Assembly (NCBI RefSeq): GCF_037038585.1
Contig: NC_092521.1
Span: forward strand, 111,254,605 to 111,318,604
Length of the DNA stretch: 64,000 bases
Direction: 5' to 3'
Origin: Patagioenas fasciata
Taxonomy: Eukaryota; Chordata; Aves; Columbiformes; Columbidae
In this document: in pieces, positions 22,070-31,269 of the stretch
How positions within the stretch are numbered: position 1 is the first letter of the stretch
Layout of the letters: each line of letters opens with the position of its first letter
The notes under the pieces: generated by a model
Database searches by the model: none
The model's input: the letters and a program-made list of their open reading frames with translations, nothing else
Told to the model about the DNA's origin: nothing
Made by a program: the position numbers and the translations under genes

Positions 22070-22640
22070 TTAAAGCAGTTGCTGGCATTCTATCATCATG
22101 ATGTTAACTTTCTCTAGCCCACTTTTAACTAACGACACCAGCTTATTTAGTATACAGGGTCCGAAGATCAGGGTTAATATGATCATTGCGATCGGCCCTA
22201 CTAAGGTAGATATCAGGGTGGTTAACCATGGTGAATGATTATACCATGATTCAAATCATTCTTGTTGGGCTTCTCCCTGGGTTTGAACTAGGGCACCAAT
22301 ATGTTCCCCATAATGATTTAGATTTAGACCCTTCAACTGTAGGAAATAAGTCACCGATTGTAATTGTGAAAGTCAGAGCACCCGCTGTTGTGTTTTCCTT
22401 TATCACTCAATTGCTTGCAGCATCCCGTAGGAGCCACTTGAATGGCTGATGGTGATTATAATCTGATTCTGTTTTACCTGTAGTAACAAGCCCCAGAATC
22501 AAGATCACACAAAGGTACCGCAGCTTCCCTCCACAGAGGCCGCTTCGCTGTTGTCTGGATTCTACCAGCGTGGAACTCTCAGGCTTAGACAGGATGCTTG
22601 CCCACTTGTTGACTTCTTTTGTCACCGGGGTACACGGATT
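22070..22640 (-). pseudogene. env remnant, internally deleted
   Basis: A frame at 22407-22625 carries a hydrophobic signal-like core (YLCVILILGLV). About 60 bases later the sequence is already the C-terminal part of a transmembrane subunit: an amphipathic stretch, then a membrane span (about 22140-22230), a basic juxtamembrane part and a stop at 22070-22072. A TGA (22256-22258) interrupts it. The surface subunit and most of the ectodomain are missing, so this is about a third of a normal env. Confidence 0.7.
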
Positions 22641-23019
22641 ACGGGGGCGTCTGACGATCCGATCCTGTGAACAGAAACTCAGTTTTCGTTAGTTTTATTC
22701 TGAAGATCCGGTTTAATGGACTTAAGCGGACACCATTTGACTCTGCCATCTTTTCTGACCGCAGCATATCCTCACCCTGTCAGAACTAATTTCCACCCTT
22801 GTTCCCATTCTCCCAGCTCGTTTCTAACTAGTGCTCTTCTAGTGCTCGAGTGGCCCAATGTTTTTGGACAGGTCTATTCACCTTCTCTCCCCTGGGGAAC
22901 TGATTTAGTGCTAACAAAGCAGTTGCTAGCAAGCGTGCCTGGTCTCCTGAGGGAATGGTGGTGGTAAAACCTTCTGGTTTTGCTAATACTTCTAACTTGG
23001 ATTTCAGAGTTTGATTTGC

Positions 23020-24012
23020 TCATTCGACTATAGCTTGTCCTGTACTGTTATACGGGATACCATGTATTAGAGTAATACCCCATTTCTGAGTGAATGCCTG
23101 GGCTGATTTGGACACAAAATTCGAACCATTGTCTGTTTTGATCTGATTAGGGACGCCAAGCCACGCCATGGCTGTCAGCCAATGTTGGATGGTTGCTTTG
23201 GAGTCAGCCTTAAGGTGTTGTGTAGCTACAATTACCCCGCTATATGTGTCTACAGTTACCACTAGCCACGCTCGAGGTCTCAGCAACTGACGGAGCGTAA
23301 AATCCATCTGCCACACCTCGGAGGCTTTGAGACCTCTGGGGTTGACTCCACTGGACCACAGTGGTGCTTTTTGACAGTGGGGACACATAGCTACTATGTG
23401 TTTCGCATCGGTGGTTGAAATCCCACATCTCTTTGCTAGTGCTTTAGTTCCAATGTGGAGGGACTCGTGTAGCTGATGGGCATCTCTTAGTGTCCATAAT
23501 CCTTTTGCAGCGGCATCTGCTTTGTTGTTACCGATTTGGTAAAACCCTTTGATTGGGTTGTGGCTGTTGGCATGGATGACCGATATGGTGCCTTTTTGGG
23601 AGAAAAGTGCTTCTTCTAGCATTAGAGCAGCTGTGGATGTTGACACGCCGGGCCCTGACATGGCCAAGCAAAGTTTGGCTACGAACATCGAATCGGTCAC
23701 TATATTGAGGTGTTCCACTGGGAACAGTCCACACGCTAGTACTAAGGCCGTCACTTCTAATTGCTGGACTGAAAGCGCACAATCAGTCATTTTAATGCAG
23801 TGCCATTCTCCTCCCGATTGCCATACCGCTGCTGCAGTTGAGGTCGCTGAGGATGCATCTGTGAAGACCGTTGGTCCCCGCTGGGGTCGGTCCATGATCT
23901 TCTCTGGGAGGTCAATGTTGACAATTTTCAGCATTTGAGCCCAAGGGAGCTTAATAGCGTACTGGACTTCTCTGCGAAATCCGGCAAGGGCTATGGCCAG
24001 AGATTCTGACAT
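23020..24012 (-). pseudogene. pol 3' part: RNase H and integrase
   Basis: RNase H shows its four acidic residues in context (FTDASS, QQLEVTAL, IVTDS, GNNKAD). Integrase follows with an H-x3-H ... CPHC zinc motif, then the catalytic triad: Asp in WQMDFT, Asp in KTDNGSNF and Glu at the end, with 35 residues between the last two. The very next codon is TGA (23020-23022), so the DNA-binding C-terminal domain is cut off. The same frame runs on for a while beyond the stop, then breaks again. Confidence 0.9.
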
Positions 24013-24255
24013 CGCTACTGATTGCGTTAGCAGCTATTTGCGAAAGGGTAGATATATTGTGGCGGGTTCGATGCCTAGGTGTCTTAGGGTGAGTTTTTGG
24101 CCTTTCATGATGAGGTTACCAAGGCACTCAACTCCTAAAGAGAATGCGTGTGACGGTTTTCCCAGGACTATCCACTGTATTGGTTGAGCTTTTTGAGGGG
24201 GGCCCTGAGCTAGTGCCCCTACTCCCCCTCCTTGTGATCCCCACTCCCAAAAAAC
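24013..24255 (-). pseudogene. pol connection region with nonsense codons
   Basis: Same frame as the segments on both sides. It is separated from them only by a TAA (24256-24258) and a TAG (24034-24036); no frameshift is needed. Confidence 0.75.
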
Positions 24256-24950
24256 TTACGCATGGTCCCTTCTTAATTTTGCGCTCGTGATTTCGAACCC
24301 ATTTGTTTTTAGACTTTCCGAGACTGTTGACACTAGCTGGTCCACTTGACTTCCTGATGGCGCGGCGATCAGGATACCGTCCATGTATTGAATGATAGTT
24401 GCGGTCGGGTCACTGCGCCGAACTGGCGCCAGCTCCCGATCCACCGTGATCTGGCAGATAGTAGGCGAGTTGATCATTCCTTGAGGCAGCACTTTCCATT
24501 GGAAGCGTAAGTTGGGGCGTTGACTGTTTGGAAATACGACAGAAAAAGCAAACCGCTCCTTGTCTTCTTCATGTAGAGGTATCGAGAAAAAACAGTCTTT
24601 ACTATCAAGGACGGCACAAGGTTGCCCTTCTGGTATCATAGAGTTCATAGGCAACAACGTTTGAGCAGGACCCATTGGTTGAATTATCTTGTTTACTTCA
24701 CGCAGGCCATGGAGGAGATGAAACCCTTCATCGGTTCGCTTGGGTATAAAAAAAACTGGAGTGTTCCAAGGGCTAGTAGAAGGCTCTATATGACCTCGTT
24801 GTAGTTCGCAGTCGACTAGCTCGAGAAGAGCATCCATTCGAGGCTTCGACAGCGGCCACTGCTCAACCCACACTGGGTTGGACGATTTCCACGTCAGTTT
24901 AATCGGTGGAAGTGGGTATGTGGCAGTGGCCCTTACGGTAAATTTGTCAC
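24256..24950 (-). pseudogene. pol 5' part: reverse transcriptase
   Basis: Fingers and palm of a retroviral RT: FIPKR, LREVNK, the first catalytic Asp in AVLDSKDCFFSIPL, LPQGM-x-NSP, and the palm motif YMDG. The usual second Asp of YMDD is Gly here, which should abolish polymerisation. The frame is open upstream to about 24950, where it overlaps the end of pro. It shares the gag frame, not the frame one step back from pro, so a small indel or a different expression route is implied. Confidence 0.9.
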
Positions 24951-25477
24951 CTGGCTTTAAATAGGGCTAAAGCGTCCCTTCCCAACAGGGGTGGGACTCC
25001 TGACATGACATATGGGAAGAGAGTAAAGGTTTTCTCCGGTCCCTTTTCAGTGCGGAGTGTGATTGCAATCAATTGAACGCTCTTCCGAGCTCGGGTTAAT
25101 CCCCCAACTCCACCCACCATGGGGGCGTCTTCCAGTTCCCAACACGGAAGCCAGTTCGTCTTGGGGATAACTGTAACGTCTGCTTCGGTATCGATCAAAA
25201 AGGGGACACTAATGGTGGTGTTATTTAAGGTATTATAAAGGGAACAGATCCCCCACACCACTGGCGGGTTATCACACTTTACTGCCAGGACCACCCTGGG
25301 GTCTCGCCCCCAGAGGGTGGTCCTTGCTGTCCCTGAGATAAGGACAGGTTTGGCTGGACTGTTGGTTGAGCTATAAAGTTGGTCGCCTCTTGAGGGGGCA
25401 GTGGGTTTGGGAGCACTGGGTTTGGAAGCACCGCGCCCCATCCGGGGTTGGCATAATTGGGCTGCCTCATATCCCAA
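24947..25477 (-). pseudogene. pro: aspartic protease with altered active site
   Basis: The frame overlaps the 3' end of gag by 199 nt in the -1 frame, which fits ribosomal frameshifting. The catalytic triplet reads FLIDTEADVTVIP where DTGA is expected; Gly to Glu should inactivate it. The later LLGRDAL motif of retroviral proteases is intact. Release of structural proteins would fail. Confidence 0.88.
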
Positions 25478-26949
25478 GTGGAAGAAGGCTGTGCACGGCC
25501 CAATTGCCCTCTCCCCCTCCCCTTTCCCTGGGTTTTAGATCTGCATTCCTTAGCAAAGTGCCCTTTCTTTCCACAGGCCCAACATGGTCCTTTGGGTCGG
25601 TTTTGACGTGGGGAGAGCGCTGTTGGCGGATCCCCCAACTGAGGGCAATTTGCTCTGACGTGGCCTGCCTGGCCACATTTAAAACATGCCATCACGCTAG
25701 CTATTGCGGTGCGAACAGCTGCCTGGACAATCGCTTGTACATCTTTAGGGTTTATTGGTGAGCGGACACTCTGTCCCCCGTCCGTCAGCGGGGCCGGGAA
25801 CGCCAGCGTGGCCAATGGGGCCCAGTCGGCGCACGCAATCTTCATTTTCCTCCAATCCATGAGAAGAATTTCTCCCCCTCGCGGTTCCGTTTTATTTCGG
25901 ATGGGGATATTTTTGCTTTTAACTCTGTTTGTCCCCATTTCTTCCTCCGAATTTGAATCAGTATCCGATCCGCAGTCGGAACTCGACTGACCAGTTACTC
26001 CTATATCTGATGCGGAACCGGAACTTGACTGACTAGTTACTTCCGGGTTCCGATGCCTTTTTGACGAGCTGCGGCCCCGCCCACTACCCTTGCAGGCGGG
26101 CCGTTCCCTCCCTCTTGGCTCGCCCCGCCTTCTTCTCGGGGAGGTGTCTGCCCCACAACGGCACCTCTCCACATGCACGCCCTGATCGGCTCTCCGCCCC
26201 TTGCTTGCGCTTCTCCCGCCCCCACAGCTCCCCTCCCTCTCGTTCTCCTCCCCCTCCTGCTCGCGCGCACCAGCCAGGTCCAACACTTCCTCCCCGTTCC
26301 CGCCAGAGGCATCTTCGCCCCGCCCTTCGCCTCCTGGTTCGGCGCCGTCTCCGGGCACATACGGCGGGGGTCTCGCCCAGACTCCCTCAGGCCCTGGTTT
26401 CCCAGCGGCGCCCCGGGCCTCCTCGGCTACCCCACCCCAAAAGGATTTAGATCGCTCCTGCACCGCCGTGAGTGGGTCGGGGTTCGGGGATTGGGGAGGC
26501 GGGCCGCCCTCTCGCAGATCTTTGGGCTCAGCAGGATCGTCACTATCTGGGGGGTACAGGGTCTGCGTAGCCACCCCGAATCCCAGTTGCGGGGTGGCCA
26601 ACAAACAGGCCTTTGCCGCCCTCCAGGTTTCCTGCGCTTCAATGGCCTTCTGCAGGGCCTGTACGACTTTCCCCCACGACTTAAGGTTTTTCGCACTAGC
26701 CGAGGACATCGTCTCCTCGGCTAAAGCTTTAGTGCACTTGTCCCACACCTCCGGGTGGAGAATATCCACCGGCTGGTCAATGACCCCAATCTGCAAAAGC
26801 CTCGCAACTGCGAGAATAAAATCTTTGGGTTTACAATCAATACCCCATTGCTTATGTAATTGTGATAGGACCTTCACAAGGGCTTCCATGTTCCTCGTGG
26901 GTCCGGGAATGTCCTCCCCGCCGGGCTGGTCCTGCCGCTCCGGCGCCAT
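25279..26949 (-). CDS. gag, open frame of 556 codons lacking a recognisable capsid core
   Basis: Residues about 21-125 resemble alpharetroviral matrix (MEALVKVL, then a helical Trp/Lys-rich segment). Residues about 150-340 are Pro/Gly/Glu- and Arg/Ser-rich low complexity. Near 340-400 there is a short capsid-like scrap, then two zinc knuckles (CFKCGQAGHVRANC and CWACGKKGHFAKEC, both with canonical spacing) and a Pro-rich tail. Most of capsid is missing, yet the frame has no stop. Start at 26949 (ATGGCGCCGG); Met 21 is an alternative that matches family N-termini better. Expression is untested. Confidence 0.85.
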   Translation of the reverse strand: MAPERQDQPGGEDIPGPTRNMEALVKVLSQLHKQWGIDCKPKDFILAVARLLQIGVIDQPVDILHPEVWDKCTKALAEETMSSASAKNLKSWGKVVQALQKAIEAQETWRAAKACLLATPQLGFGVATQTLYPPDSDDPAEPKDLREGGPPPQSPNPDPLTAVQERSKSFWGGVAEEARGAAGKPGPEGVWARPPPYVPGDGAEPGGEGRGEDASGGNGEEVLDLAGAREQEGEENEREGSCGGGRSASKGRRADQGVHVERCRCGADTSPRRRRGEPRGRERPACKGSGRGRSSSKRHRNPEVTSQSSSGSASDIGVTGQSSSDCGSDTDSNSEEEMGTNRVKSKNIPIRNKTEPRGGEILLMDWRKMKIACADWAPLATLAFPAPLTDGGQSVRSPINPKDVQAIVQAAVRTAIASVMACFKCGQAGHVRANCPQLGDPPTALSPRQNRPKGPCWACGKKGHFAKECRSKTQGKGRGRGQLGRAQPSSTWDMRQPNYANPGWGAVLPNPVLPNPLPPQEATNFIAQPTVQPNLSLSQGQQGPPSGGETPGWSWQ

Positions 26950-26969
26950 TCACCCAAATCCAGGAGACT

Positions 26970-26987
26970 TCCCGGGTTTCGGCACCA
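26970..26987 (-). other. Primer-binding site for tRNA-Phe
   Basis: TGGTGCCGAAACCCGGGA on the minus strand, two bases inside the 5' LTR, is fully complementary to the 3' end of vertebrate tRNA-Phe (GAA). Alpharetroviruses usually use tRNA-Trp. Confidence 0.9.
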
Positions 26988-26989
26988 CT

Positions 26990-27257
26990 TGCTGCCTCAA
27001 GGTGGCAGTGGCGACCTGTTTCAGGAACGGTACGGCGACCAACCCCAGGCCGCTCGGGCCATCAGCTCACATACACCAATGTGGTAGACGGCAAATTGCG
27101 TTTATTGATAGGTAACACAGCATTATATACCTTGGGTTTACAACGTCACTTCCGTCTGCTTACCTCATACACTACAGGCTACTATCTATCAAGGGAGGGG
27201 CTACTACCTTTCCGTAAAGCGCGATATCTTCCGGCCGCCAGACCCTAACTGCCTACA
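26990..27257 (-). mobile_element. 5' LTR of provirus
   Basis: 268 bp, TG...CA ends on the plus strand, same length as the 3' LTR. Confidence 0.93.
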
Positions 27258-27385
27258 TGTTGTTTGGTGGTTTAGGTTTTTTTGCTCATTTGGCTTAACT
27301 TGGTTGAGGTTGTTTGGGGTTTGTTGTTTTCAGTTGCTTTGTGCTGTCTGAGGCTGGTTGTGTGTTTGTAGGTTGTCTGTTTCTC
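27258..27385 (+). repeat. GT-block interrupted by provirus (right part)
   Basis: Continues the block at the provirus junction and matches 10599-10727 of the first older copy. Confidence 0.85.
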
Positions 27386-27480
27386 AGAGGAAGGCAAAAA
27401 AACCCCGGGGACCAGTGCCAATCTGCCCCAGGGGAAAAAATTCCTTCCTGACCCCAGTGCTGGCGATCTGCCACAGCAGC
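27386..27480. repeat. Partial C-block joined to GT-block
   Basis: Only the second half of the dimer (CAGAGGAAGGCAAAAAAACCCC to CCCAGTGCTGGCGATC). It is fused directly to the GT-block, so the intervening sequence was lost. Confidence 0.75.
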
Positions 27481-27712
27481 CTCGCTTATCTTCCAAAAGA
27501 TCAAATAGCATTTGGCATAGTCAGTGCTTTGCCCTATCTGCTGATCTCTCTCTCTGGCCTCTTTCACAAGAATTGAAAAGTTATTGGGTTTTGCTGCAGT
27601 CTAGTCATCTGGTGGAGGGAAAGGGCATCCCGTTGCAGTTGGCACTTCCCCTCGGCAGGCAAATGTTTGTGCTCCCAGGCAGGGAACAGCCCTGGCAGCT
27701 GAACCTTGTCGC
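27481..27712. other. No recognised feature
   Basis: Short unique-looking stretch between the C-block fragment and a CR1. Confidence 0.4.
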
Positions 27713-28332
27713 CAGAAAAGCCAATGGCGTCCTGGGGTGTATTAGAAGGGGGATGGTTAGCAGGTCGAGAGAGGTTCTCCTTCCCCTCTACTCTGCCCTG
27801 GTGAGACCACATCTGGAATATTATGTCCAGTTCTCGGCCCCTCAGTTCAAGAAGGACAGGGAGCGGCTGGAGAGAGTCCAGCGCAGAGCCACGAAGTTGA
27901 TTAAGGGGGTGGAGCATCTCCCTTACGAGGAAAGGCTGAGGGAGCTGGGTCTCTTTAGCTTGGAGAAGAGGAGACTGAGGGGTGACCTCGTTAATGTTTA
28001 TAAATATGTAAAGGGTGAGTGTCAGGAGGATGGAGCCAGGCTCTTCTCAGTGACAACCAATGGTAAGGCAAGGGTCAGTGTGTACAAACTGAAACACAGG
28101 AGGTTCCATTTACATTTGAGAAGAAACTTCTTCACAGTGAGGGTGACCGAGCACTGGAACAGGCTGCCCAGGGAAGTTGTGGAGTCTCCTACTCTGGAGA
28201 CATTCAAGACCTGCCTGAACACCTTCCTGTGTAACCTCATCTGGGTGTTCCTGCTCCGGCAGGGGGATTGGACTGGATGATCTTTCGAGGTCCCTTCCAA
28301 TCCCTAACATTCTGTGATCCTGTGATTCTGTG
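27713..28332 (+). mobile_element. CR1 LINE 3' end, well preserved
   Basis: 5'-truncated CR1. About 190 codons of the polymerase C-terminus are still open (contains [37 protein letters not shown]), followed by the short 3' UTR and the octamer tail ATTCTGTGATCCTGTGATTCTGTG (about 28309-28332). The intact frame suggests a younger insertion than the 1.7-kb copy. Confidence 0.95.
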
Positions 28333-29099
28333 AAATGCTACTTGGTGCTGAAAGTGTCTTCTCTGCAAGTAGAATCAAGAAGAAAATACAGGTAGAGACA
28401 CTGAGACAAAAAAAAAAAAAAAAAAGTTAGTGGAACGGTTGCAGAGGGTTAAAAAGAACAGGCTGCGTGTGCCATTGTTTTCTTGCTTTCCGATGCAGTA
28501 GTGGCACTGTTTTCATCCAGAAGAGGCAGACCGCCCTAGCAAAGAAATTCCCATTCGCAGTTTATTGCATCAGTGTCGAGTTGTTTTGGGATCTCGCTGT
28601 AACAGAAGAGCAGAGCAGCTGGCGGCAGTCAGCTCTGAGGCACAGAACTGCCTGGGAAAGGGGCACGTTCTTTCCAGACAAGCCTGGGACTACAGGCTGC
28701 AATTACCTGACTTCTGTTCTTGGTAGGGATGCAGCCGATTACTTTTGTGTTGCTAGTCAGTATTGCTGAACCGTTAGGTGAAGAAACAGGGACAGTATGC
28801 TCAGGGAAGCGTATCTATGTTCTACTGTTGTTTTAAACATCTAAGGAAATATCTATCACAGTTAGGATGGTACTGAAGTGCCTTAACAACTTGCAGTGCC
28901 CTGGTGAAGTTTTACGATATCTGTTTTACGGCTACGAGATTAAAGTCGGCTTTGGAAATCTCCAGCAGCTGAGAGCTGCATCTGGATTGTACAAGACCTC
29001 TGCAAGTGATGCTGTTATAGTTGGGGACTATATCTATAGTACTAAGCTCTGCAGTTACAAGCTATCAATGTAGCATGGTACATGGTATTGTAATGTCTA
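28333..29099. other. No recognised gene
   Basis: A-run at about 28411-28427. Small open frames at 28467-28769 and 28867-29073 have no supported family; the first ends with an Ig-like DAADYFC by chance (see rejected). Confidence 0.45.
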
Positions 29100-29230
29100 A
29101 CAGCACAGAGCAGTTGAGGTTGGAAGGTGTCTCTGGAGATCATCCAGCCCAAGCCCCCTGCGAAAGGCAGGGTCGGCTAGAGCAGAGCGCACAGTGCTGA
29201 GTCCACTGGATACCACCGTGCTGCCTCTCC
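29100..29230 (-). mobile_element. CR1 fragment, minus strand
   Basis: GAGGTTGGAAGG...TCTCTGGAGATCATCCAGCCCAAGC...CCCCTGCGAAAGGCAGGGTC is the reverse complement of a conserved CR1 3' region. The ends are indistinct. Confidence 0.75.
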
Positions 29231-29419
29231 GTCTGCGAGCAGACAGCCCTCTTGCTGGTCCCAGGAGACAATGCCGAACGACAAATAAGGACATTAAGAA
29301 AGAGCAAAAAGTGTTGGATTTACTCCCGCTCCCTTATGAAGAGGATGAAGAGCAGCGTGAATGTGTCTTTTGAAACGGTGCCGTGAACTCCCTGGTGCCA
29401 ATGGCGCTCACGCACCTCA

Positions 29420-30120
29420 GCGGACACCTGTGGGTTGGGACGGGGCTCTCCGGGGAGGGTGGAGGAGGGCGCGCCGGTCTGGGGTTGCTCGGGATGGGTC
29501 CTTCCCCTCCTGTCTCCCCACACTCTTTGCGTGGGGCGGGGGAAGAAACACAACGTCCCGGTGAGGCGGGGGGGCTCGGCCGCGCCAGGAGCGGGAGCTT
29601 TTCTTCCGTGCGGGGAGGTGGGGCCAGGGGAGTGGCGCTTGGGCCGTGCCGGGGGCCGCTGCCCGCGCAGAGGCGGGACCGGCGGGGCGCAGCGGGCGGC
29701 GCGGGGCGGCCATGGGCTCCGTGACCTCGGCCCTGGGCCGGCCGCGGCGCTCCCTGGTGCGGGTGGGCACCGAGCCACCCCCCGCCGCCCTCCCCGGGCC
29801 CCGCCGCCGCTGTCCGCGGTGCTGAGGCCCCGCGGGGAGGAGGAGGAGGAGGCGGAGGAAGAAGAGGAGGAGGAAGCGGGCGGCCCCGCGAAGCCCCCAG
29901 CACCCACCCGCAGACCCGGCGCCCGTGAGTGTCAGCGGGGGGAGGCGGGACCGCCGGGGCTCCCCGCACCCGCCACTGGCACCCGGCCGCCTCCACCGCT
30001 TCCTCGGCGCGGGGCTCGCCCAAGCGGCGGCGGGCGGCGCAGCCCCGAGTGGAAGGGGAAGGGCAGGGGGTGCCCCGGGGTGTAGAGGGGAAGAACCCAC
30101 CCTCGGCCATCTTTCCCCCC
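29420..30120. promoter_or_regulatory. CpG island
   Basis: GC-rich, CpG-dense sequence with several GGGGCGGGG-type boxes; typical of a housekeeping promoter and first exon. Long open frames on both strands come from the high GC content. Confidence 0.75.
29712..29924 (+). CDS. Candidate first exon in CpG island
   Basis: ATG at 29712 in a strong context (GCGGCCATGGGC) reads MGSVTSALGRPRRSLVRV, compatible with an N-myristoylated start. The sequence then runs into a Glu-rich repeat (GAGGAGGAGG) and a consensus donor at 29925 (GTGAGT). In the ATG frame a TGA occurs at 29823, so either the start differs, a frameshift is present, or the exon is noncoding. Family not recognised; downstream exons not seen. 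Confidence 0.3.
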
Positions 30121-30254
30121 GCCCAGCGAGGAAGCAGAGGGGGCTTGTTCAGAGGCAGAGCGCTGTTTGCTCCAGCGGTGCGATGTGCGGAGGGGACTGG
30201 TTTTTTGGGGGGGAAGGAGGTCACTGGAAGTTAGAGAGCGTTTCAAAAAGATGG

Positions 30255-30745
30255 GCCAAGTAAGTTACAGTTACACAAAGGTTCACAAAAACATGCTCTT
30301 TCACTTTGGCCCGTGGCTCCCTTTACTACTATGTAGTCATTACTTATAGGCATTGAGAATTGAGAATGTTGCTCCTGTATCTACCAAACTTTCACTTGTT
30401 TTTGTTCTTTCCCTGGCTTCATTATAACCAGTGGATCTGCTAGGGTGGATTCCCCAGGTCTCCATCGTTCTCTTTCAACATTTACTACCGTCCGATTCTC
30501 CCTTTGCCTACTTCCTCTGCGCCTTTCTCGACATTCATTGTGCCAACGTCCTTTTTTCCCGCACCATGCGCACTGGTCTCTTTCTAAGGGCTTTGGAAAC
30601 CTTCCAGCCCTTCCAGTTCTCAGTTCCCTACTCTCTTGTAGTGCTGCTATTAGCAGATACCTATCCTTCCCACGGTCTTCTTCCCTGTTACTAAATACTC
30701 TCCAGGCTTCATCCAACAATGTTTCCAAATTACGACTTTCTGTTG
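30255..30745 (-). pseudogene. Gammaretrovirus-like gag/protease fragment
   Basis: The minus-strand frame ending at 30381 holds the tail of capsid (ETLLDEAW), an acidic/basic stretch and one zinc knuckle: C-x2-C-x4-R-x4-C, with Arg in place of the zinc-binding His. After the TAG at 30381-30383 the protease motif LVDTGATFS follows in a shifted frame. After stops near 30347 a further one-base shift gives VVKGATGQ. At 30746 the fragment abuts the sequence that flanks the LTR at 36729 in the array. Confidence 0.8.
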
Positions 30746-31017
30746 CATTATATGTTTAGTTAACCCTTAAAATGGTAGTTCCCTCTATCATCTCCCCCAC
30801 CCCAGTCTCTCCCCCCTGCCCCAGTCTCTCACCCCTTCTCCTCTCTCCCCCGCTCCCTTCTCTCTCCCCCCTCTCCTCTCTCTCCCCCCTCCCTCCATCC
30901 CCCCCCCCCCCCCCCAAGCACTTTCAAGGACACAAAACACAATGGATAGAAAGTGTTCCTTTTTATTTTATTTTAGGTTCTTGAAGGTTGGTTAGTTGCT
31001 TGCTGTTGTTGTAGGTT
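30746..31017. repeat. Pyrimidine tract and GT flank at the array edge
   Basis: TTATATGTTTAGTTAACCC, a C+T tract with a C-run (about 30770-30916) and the CACAAAACACAATGGATA block. It equals 36730-37047 of the array but then joins the A-block at 31018 instead of a C-block, which makes this the left array junction. Confidence 0.8.
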
Positions 31018-31269
31018 GGGATCTTTTCCGAAGCGTCACATGTAGCGATGACAAGCAGACGTTTTGCCTTCCACAGCTTGTTTTGCTGCTGTGCTTCTCG
31101 GGCAGGGATGCACGAGAAGCGCTCTGGTCCCTGCCAGGCGCTGGTGTTGCCCGCAGGGAGAGCTGCCGAGTGGCAGCTGCGAATCCTTCCTGTTCCTGAC
31201 AGGACACCAGTGGCTGCTCCAAAGCACTGGGTCCCCATGCAACATCTCTGCATCCTGTTGCCTACATCT

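Larger units (their letters stand above)
21578..27257 (-). mobile_element. Defective endogenous retrovirus (5.7 kb), minus strand
   Basis: Two 268-bp LTRs enclose, in minus-strand order, a tRNA-Phe primer site, gag, pro, pol (RT, RNase H, integrase), an env remnant and a polypurine tract. The 6-bp target duplication is GGTTGT (21572-21577) and TGTTGT (27258-27263), one base changed. Gag matrix resembles alpharetroviral matrix, but pro lies in the -1 frame to gag, which is the betaretrovirus plan. The LTRs differ at about 22 positions by eye (about 8 percent), so the insertion is old. Changed active sites, nonsense codons and the env deletion make it replication-dead. Confidence 0.93.

Noticed and set aside
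28730-28769. Ig V-domain-like DAADYFC
   Set aside because: No upstream Ig framework, no recombination signal, stop three residues after the motif pattern.
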